A stretch of DNA of 64,000 nucleotides, from the NCBI RefSeq assembly GCF_965638725.1, contig NC_134975.1, positions 1,128,179-1,192,178 of the forward strand, in the 5' to 3' direction. Within the stretch, counting starts at the first letter, position 1, and each line of letters begins with the position of its first letter. Under the pieces are notes generated by a model, which was given only the letters and a program-made list of their open reading frames with translations, did no database searches and was not told the origin of the DNA. The position numbers and the translations under genes were made by a program. Origin of the DNA: Aptenodytes patagonicus (Eukaryota; Chordata; Aves; Sphenisciformes; Spheniscidae). Positions 57,801 to 64,000 of the stretch are shown in pieces.

Positions 57801-60354
57801 TTCAGGCGCATGGTGTTGGCCTCCACGTCCTAGGGAGAGAAACCAGCCGTCAGCCCAGCTCGGATCCTGGCTGGCTGGTTGCACCCCAAACCCCCATACT
57901 GGCATGCAGAGAAGTGTCCTCTCCTGCAAACACCATGGAGGGTGCACGGTGGCACCCGGCTCAGACCCAGCACCCCGCGAGCCCCCTGCCCACCTTGAGG
58001 ATGTGGTTGAAGTCCTGCTTGTCCACGCGGAGGAAGTGGCAGTTGTCCTCCCGCAGGATGATGGTGGCCGCGCGGGGCGCATCGTTCACCAGCGCCAGCT
58101 GCCCAAAGTCGTCCCCCTCGTGCAGGGTGGCCACCAAGCCCTGGGGGGGGGAGGGAGGGGGGAGCACAGAGGGTGAGGGATGGGGTGGGAGCCCTCGTCC
58201 CCGCCGGGGGCCAGTGATGTGGGGTGTCTGGAGAGACCTGCTGCCGCAGGGACACACCTACCTTGCCGTGGGTGACCACGTTCACCGAGCCCTTCCAGAT
58301 GATGTACCACGACGTGCCTTTATCTCCTTGGCTGAACACTGCAGGGGAAACGGCGGCATCCAGCAGCCGAAGAGGGGGAGCCCCCAAGCACCCCTCTTCA
58401 GTCCCCCCCCATCCCAAGCCCCCAGCCCAGGCGAACGCAGCGAGTGCTCTGGTCCCCTCCATCCCTGGTCCACGAAGACACAGCAGGAGCAACCACTTCG
58501 ATGACAACAGCTCCAGCCGTCCTCCCTGGGCTGGGGACCCTTTCCTGGGGGACCGGCCAGCCCTGCACGGCTCCTGGGGCACACGATACTCACGCACGGT
58601 GCCCGCTCTCTGGTGCGACTCGAACATCAGCACGGACGCCAGCTCCCGCTTCACCTGCGGTAAGAGGCACCTTGCCATTAGGGTCACCCCAGCCCGGAGC
58701 TGAGCGAGGAGGGGACACACATGGGCAGGTGGGATGGGGTGGGAAGCGGGTCCAGGTCTCGGAGAGGGCCAGGAGAGGATGCCCAGATGGGAAGCGATGG
58801 GATGCAGGAGGATTTGGGGGCCAGAAGCAGTTTGGGAGGGACACACAGGCCGCGGGGGAAGCAGGGCACAGCCGCACTCACCGAGTTGGAGAGATGAGCC
58901 ACGGCTTTGATGTGCAGGAGCTCCTCAAATATGAGCTCCAGCTCGTCCTCTGTGCGCTGGGCAGGCCTGGGAGGGGAAAGGGGGGTGAACGGCCATCTGT
59001 TCCCTCTCTCCCTGCCACGTCCCGAGGTACAGACACCCCTCTCCAGTCACAACCCCCTGGCCAGGCACCCTCTTTCTCTCCCCGGTCTGACAGCCATGGA
59101 AGAGATGCTTGGGTCGCCCCATCCACAGCAGCCCCTTTGGTACTCCAGACTCCCATGGAGCAGGGTAGAAATGAGCCCCACGTCCCCCCCCAGCCCCTGG
59201 GGAGCACCCGGCCACTCACGGCTTGCGCAGGGCCATGGTGAGCAGCGCGTCGGGACCCAGCTGGGCCAGGAAGCCCAATGCCTCCAGCAGCTCCTCCGCA
59301 TCCCGGAGCCCGGTGCTGGGCTCCGGGCTCAGCTCCAGCTCGGCAAAGCGGTAAAACTGGGTGTCCTTGTCCTGGAAATGCCACTCCTGCTTCACTGCGG
59401 GGGGGAGAGCGCGCGTGAGCTCGGCCGTGTACCCATGGGAGACCCATGGGGTGCCACGTGCACCCATGGGAGACCCCAGCAGCCCCCAGTGCACCCAGTC
59501 TCGCCTTGCAAGACCCTGCCGCTGCGCAGGGGGCTGCCAGCGCCCGCCCTCACCGTGTGTCAGGACGCCTCCGTCCACCAGCACCTGGCAGATGCCAATG
59601 GCCTGGCTGCGCGTCTGGACGGCAAGCCCGGCGCTCAGCAGCCAGTCCACCAGCTCCTTCCCGGAGCAGCACTGCCTGCAAGGGGAGAGGGCGTGAGAAA
59701 CGCCCCCCGAAACGGGGCTGCGGTGCCCGGCACCCCAGGTGAGCCCTTGCCTGGGACGGGCAGCAGAAGTCCTGCCCTCCTCGGAGGGCTGCCGGGGTCC
59801 TCAGCAGCCCGCGGTGCCCCCCGGCATGGCAGGGGTGCCGGCCGTCCCACCTGTGGTGCCGCAGGTGATGCTTGTGGTCCCGGATGAGGCCAGGACGGGT
59901 GCTGGTGAGGTGGATGAAGAGGAGCTTCCCAGCTCGCCAGATCTTCTCCGAGGATGCCTGGGGGGGGTGGAAGGAGATTTTACAGCTTGCAGGGGAAGTG
60001 GGGAGGGCACGGGCAGCGAGACACGGACCCTGACTGCGCTGACACCTCGCACGGTCGATCGTGCCCCCAACACCCTGCCTAAGGTGCGACACACTTGCAC
60101 GCCCACCCCAGCACCCCAGGATCTCCATCACCTGCCCCCAGGAAAAGATGAGCCCAAGGACCGAGCATCCCAGAGCCGAGCCGAGGACCCCACGATGTGC
60201 GGGTGGTCTGGCCCCCCACCCCTCACAGCCTTCAACACACGTTTCTCCATCTCCCACCTCCCCAAACTCATGTCCTCGTGGGTTTTCCCAGCCCACCCAC
60301 CTGGGTAAGGCTGTGTCCATAGTCCAGGGTGGATTCAGTGTCCAAAAGTGGGGT
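51853..60354 (-). CDS. RAPGEF3: RAPGEF3 (EPAC1), cAMP-activated Rap1/2 exchange factor; first coding exon not found
   Basis: Twenty-six coding exons: 60354-60301, 59957-59851, 59675-59554, 59394-59220, 58966-58882, 58654-58594, 58338-58262, 58140-57994, 57829-57720, 57456-57368, 56753-56675, 56410-56260, 56165-56083, 55686-55647, 55512-55431, 55356-55210, 55069-54972, 54780-54655, 54569-54388, 54303-54213, 53791-53741, 53550-53463, 53308-53244, 52980-52926, 52834-52763, 51971-51853. They sum to 2556 nt, 851 residues plus stop; human EPAC1 has 881. Order: DEP domain (about 20-95, GKELVDWLL), one cyclic-nucleotide domain (about 182-310) with the cassette [17 protein letters not shown] domain, Ras-association-like region, CDC25-type GEF domain ([24 protein letters not shown]). 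The Gln at 241 matches Gln270 of human EPAC1, where PKA has Glu. A single cyclic-nucleotide domain separates it from RAPGEF4. About 30 N-terminal residues are missing and should lie on an exon upstream of 60354. Confidence 0.96.
52040..52345 (+). repeat. ~36-bp minisatellite in last RAPGEF3 intron
   Basis: About eight degenerate units of GGCTCATGGATCCCTCTCCATCACCTCT type lie wholly between exons 52834-52763 and 51971-51853. The last two units, near 52270 and 52308, are almost identical. Confidence 0.85.
56411..56674 (-). other. RAPGEF3: U12-type (minor spliceosome) AT-AG intron of RAPGEF3
   Basis: On the minus strand the exon ends ...CTGCACCA and the intron opens ATATCCTTCT, a full match to the U12 donor consensus. 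The intron ends ...CCCTTGACTGGTCCCAG. CCTTGAC matches the U12 branch-site consensus CCTTRAC, with its adenosine (56421) 10 nt before the exon. No GT donor near the exon end gives the right reading. The U12 join reads LLHHF then [11 protein letters not shown], the same length as human LLHHFHVEPAGGSEQE. Seen directly; splicing itself is inferred. Confidence 0.8.
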
Positions 60355-60359
60355 CTGGA

Positions 60360-63300
60360 AAACCGAAAAGAAGGGAGTTGGTGGCCACGGGGGCTCTGCC
60401 GTGCCCCCCCTCGCCCTGCACACCCCAGGGGGGCTCCCGCCTCCCCCAAGGCACAGTTCAGCTTCATCCGCTCTGCACCAGGCAAGGAGGCAAGCATCCC
60501 TGGATGCTCACCAGCACCGATCTCCTAAAACCAAGGCAAAGCCTTTACTCTGCCCCATCCTTGCTGAAAACAGACGTGTAGCGGGGACCTAACCCCCTGA
60601 CCCCCCCCCGCGGTTATGTTTAACTTCAGAAAGGGAAGTGCATTCAAATGAGGGAGCTGGGAGATAAAAGAAGGAAGCTAAAAGTAAAATCCTTGCAAAC
60701 AGGGATCAAAGACATTGTATTTGAGACATGGAGCTTGCCGCTGGAAGAGAAGGACTTCAGAAAGACCTGGGGAAGCTGGCACAGCCTCAGGGGAGGGAGA
60801 GGTGTCCAAAGCCGGGGGTTTTCCTCCAGCTTTGAAGCCGGGTACAAACAAAGAGGATGGAAAAGATCCCAACTCCGGCGGGTTACGGGAACGGCCCAAG
60901 CAAAGCCTTGGAGAGCTGGAGGATCAGCTTGCGGAGGACACCAAGGACTGGGCTCATGGCCAGCCTGTCCCACGGCAGATGACGGGGAGCAAGAGCTCTC
61001 ACGGAGGATCAGGGTAGCAGAGAGCCATGAGGAGTGCGTGCCCGAACCTTTCCCTGCAGACACCGTGTCGGGGGATTGGTCTCAAATCACAGCACGGCCA
61101 GAAAAACTTATGCAATAAATCCTGAAAAATCAGCTGTAACGAACCGCCGGGACGTGGCGGTCCCCAGCGCTGAGAGGAGCTCGGCAGCGAAACAGCCGAA
61201 TTGCTACGGGTGATGTGTAACCTCGCGCTTCCCTTGGTGCCAAGGAGCTGGTGAATATGAAGCAGTTTTTCCAAAGGATTTTAAGGGAGGTCCTGGAAAC
61301 GATGGACCAGCGAGGCAGAAAGTCACTGAGCATGTGCTGGGTATGGGGAAACAGCGCAGCGGGTAAAATTCAACACAGACGTGCCTAAAATAAGGCATAT
61401 TAGAAGAACGCAAGCCCAATTTTCCCTCGCTTGCGGTCAGAGGATCTGAGCTCAAGCAGGAGCCCATGGCGGTGACCGAAAATGTGAACTCAGGCCTCGA
61501 CGGCTGTAAAAAAATGCAAATCGTGGGACGGGTGTCAGTAGGAAGAGAGCAAAATAGGAAACCTCACTGATCCATCCCGGTTCACCGGCAAGTCAGTGCT
61601 CCCTTAGCCTAAAGGAGAAAAACGCGCCCTTTGGGGATGGAAAACCCCAGTCACCCACTGAGTTTTTTGCTCTATTTAACTTAAATCTGCACATGATGAG
61701 TTGATCCAATGCTGTTTTCTAAACCGGTTTCTCTTTAGTATCTCTGCCATTTACTGATCCTAAAATAGCCTGGGGATCCTAAAATGGCTCGGGGAGTCCC
61801 TCCTGGAGCGATCTGTCATCACACCGTCGGGAATAGCTGGGGACTGTCTCTGGTCTGAGCCGTGGCCCCGCAGCGGGTCCCTGCTGTCCGGGATGGACCG
61901 GCTGCCGACCGCCACGGCACAACCCCGGGGTCAGGTTCAGCTCCGCCGGGAGCGATGCCAATCCCTGCCAGGCCACGCTTGAGTCCTCAGCTTCTCCATG
62001 ACCACTCATCCCTCTGGATATCCCCCATCAGCAGGTGCTTTTTAATCCTTGCGCTTATTTTTCTCCCAGTTTTTTCCCCTTGGGGAGGGGATGCTCCAGG
62101 TAAAAGCAGAGCAACGAAGGGATGAGCCGGTGCCCACCCCAGCTGCCGCCCTAATCCCGGTGCAAAGGCGGCCGCGCTTTCATCCAGGCGCTGCCCAGAG
62201 GGACGAGGGCTCCCACGTGGCCACGGCCCTGGATAAACAACCTTTCATCCCGGCTGCGTGTGCTGCACAAACCACGGGCTGGGGGAAGCCGAGAGCACCC
62301 GTCAGACCTGTTCTCCACCCGCTGCCCCGCCGAGGCAGCTAATGCACTTTGAGCATTAACCCCGAGACAGGGCGAGAGCCATCCTTCCTTGGGGTGTCTT
62401 CACCTCGAGGGGAAGGTTTTGTGGTCCCCCCCCCTGTTTATTTCTGGCTGGTAAGGGGTCTGCTGCGCTCCGGGCTGGTGGCGGAGGTGGTGGGCACTTG
62501 AAACACGGCGTCATCTGGGCCAGATCCTCCTCGGATCTGCTGGCTCTGGGCTGGTTGGGAAGGTCTGAGCAACCACAGCAAGAGGGACGGCTGGATGAAA
62601 GCCTCAATTAAGGAAGCCAAGGGCAGGAGTAATTAACTGCAGAAACCTTCTCTGCAAATGAATTCAAGGACAAAACAACCTACCAGGAGCTGAGGGGAAA
62701 CCAAAGAGCCCTGGCACCTCCTGGCCCAGGCAGCAGGGTGATGGAGGTGGACACCCACTGACGGGTGCTCGGATGGGTGCTCTGCCCTGTGCTGCCTGCT
62801 TGCCTGTCCCAAACCCTGCCTGCTCACACCCTGCCGGGCTCAGGCTGCTCCCTCATTTCCTCCAGCCCTTTCCATACCCCCGGGGCTTCCCCATCCTCCT
62901 CCGGACAGCCCGGACAACTCGAGCCACCAACATGCCCCCAGCAGTTTGCAACTGGTTTAGGAGAGATTCGTGGAGTGGACGGAAGACAAGCAGCTCCGTG
63001 AACGCAGCAGGTCCCTGGGGATGCTCCTGATGCGGCCACGCTGCCGCTGAGGCTGGGACATTGTGACTTACTCTGCAAACTTTCCCGAGCCTCGTGACCG
63101 CCCTGTGGAACAGGAAACGCGCCGGCAATTGCAGTGCAAATGTTTGCAAATAGGAGCCGGGCTGCTGCCGCAGCATGGAGCTACCTCCCGTGGGACCCGG
63201 CGGTCGATGTCACCCCCTCGGGTGCAAGCGAAAGCTGCTCCGGTCCCCAAACAGCCTTTGCCGTCAACCCGTAAGCGAGGTCTGTCCTTGAGGCGGGGAG

Positions 63301-64000
63301 CCAGGACGTGCCACGGTCCTACTCCAAGCTGCGCTCACAAGGACACCGAAGGAGACTGAGAAAAACCCTGCCCAAGGATGAGTGCTCGGAGCGATTTCTC
63401 CCTCCTGGGGTTTTCTCGTTGCCAGACCAGCTCTGAAACACATGCAAAAATCTCACGGCTGGCCCCAAAAAACCCCTCCCGAAGCATCCTTGCTCCCCAA
63501 CTCCCGGGTCTGGACCCACAGGATGCCCTCCCCACCCTCACACCCTGCCTAATTGTCACAGCATCGCGGCCGCCGTCTCCAAACAGCTTCCTAAGGAGTT
63601 GCCTCTTTCCACCTTCCTGCTTACGGGACACACGGGTGCTGAGATCCTGCCTGTCTCCAGAAATCCGGCAGCAGCGGGCAGCTGGCCAAGGCCGGCAGTG
63701 ACCGTTCCGTGCTCGCGCACTGCTTTTGTTTGCGATCCCGAGGAAAACAACAGGAGTTATTTCAGGCTTTACGGCTCCGGAGAAAGTCCTCGCCCATCCG
63801 CAGCCTCAAAAGGCACGGCAGCCAGCCAGGGGCTTGCCGTCCCAGCCGGGAGCCTTGTCAGGGAGGGGGTCTCGGGGGACCCGCTCTGTCCCCTCCGTCC
63901 TCTCCAGGGATGTGGCGAGAGCCAGCACGATGGCACTTGTACTCTGGGAAGGGTGAAGGACAGAGCTGCTTGGGAATGCCGGGCTGCGATGTCCCGCTGA
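60360..64000. other. Region upstream of traced RAPGEF3 exons, no gene recognised
   Basis: It should hold the first RAPGEF3 coding exon or its intron. I searched the minus strand for an exon of about 30 codons ending in phase 0 and resembling the human N-terminus, and did not find one. The part at 60600-61800 is AT-richer. No RNA gene or transposon was recognised. Confidence 0.4.

Noticed and set aside
1-64000. Search for transposons, retroviral elements, CRISPR arrays, tRNA and rRNA genes
   Set aside because: None recognised by eye. Old, diverged CR1 fragments cannot be excluded without a repeat library.

Overview
The window looks like a gene-dense, GC-rich stretch of a sauropsid genome, most likely a bird microchromosome. 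The evidence is vertebrate multi-exon genes with very short introns, high GC with many G/C runs, abundant minisatellites, and no LINE, SINE, LTR or DNA-transposon copy that I could recognise. The species cannot be fixed from sequence alone.

Layout. (1) Positions 1-6350, plus strand: TESPA1, a thymocyte signalling adaptor, with its coding exons, a likely non-coding first exon cut by the window edge, and a poly(A) signal. (2) Positions 9.6-13.6 kb: a small-gene interval. It holds an orphan 3'-terminal exon at 9597, a well-formed gene for a ~64-residue secreted peptide at 10348-12073, and a weaker tandem look-alike at 12694-13541. In mammals the dermcidin/lacritin/GLYCAM1/MUCL1 genes for small secreted peptides lie next to TESPA1 and NEUROD4, so these may be their sauropsid counterparts. 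(3) Positions 13.6-21.2 kb: non-coding DNA with AT-rich islands carrying homeodomain, POU and E-box motifs, and a minisatellite abutting the next promoter. (4) Positions ~21.2-26.9 kb, plus strand: NEUROD4 (NeuroM), with a non-coding first exon, one coding exon and an AU-rich 3' UTR. (5) Positions 26.9-39.3 kb: no gene recognised; alternating purine-pyrimidine CA/CG tracts and more AT-rich islands. (6) Positions 39.35-46.54 kb, minus strand: ENDOU, a secreted poly(U)-specific endoribonuclease, complete in nine exons. (7) Positions 51.6-60.35 kb, minus strand: RAPGEF3 (EPAC1), the cAMP-activated Rap exchange factor. I traced 26 coding exons; the first coding exon is missing or lies outside the window. 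One of its introns has the hallmarks of a minor-spliceosome (U12) AT-AG intron. (8) Positions 60.36-64 kb: upstream DNA with no gene recognised.

Exon joins were made by eye from splice sites, phase and remembered human homologues. The summed coding lengths of TESPA1, ENDOU, RAPGEF3 and the small secreted gene are all multiples of three with a closing stop codon. No alignment or search was run.
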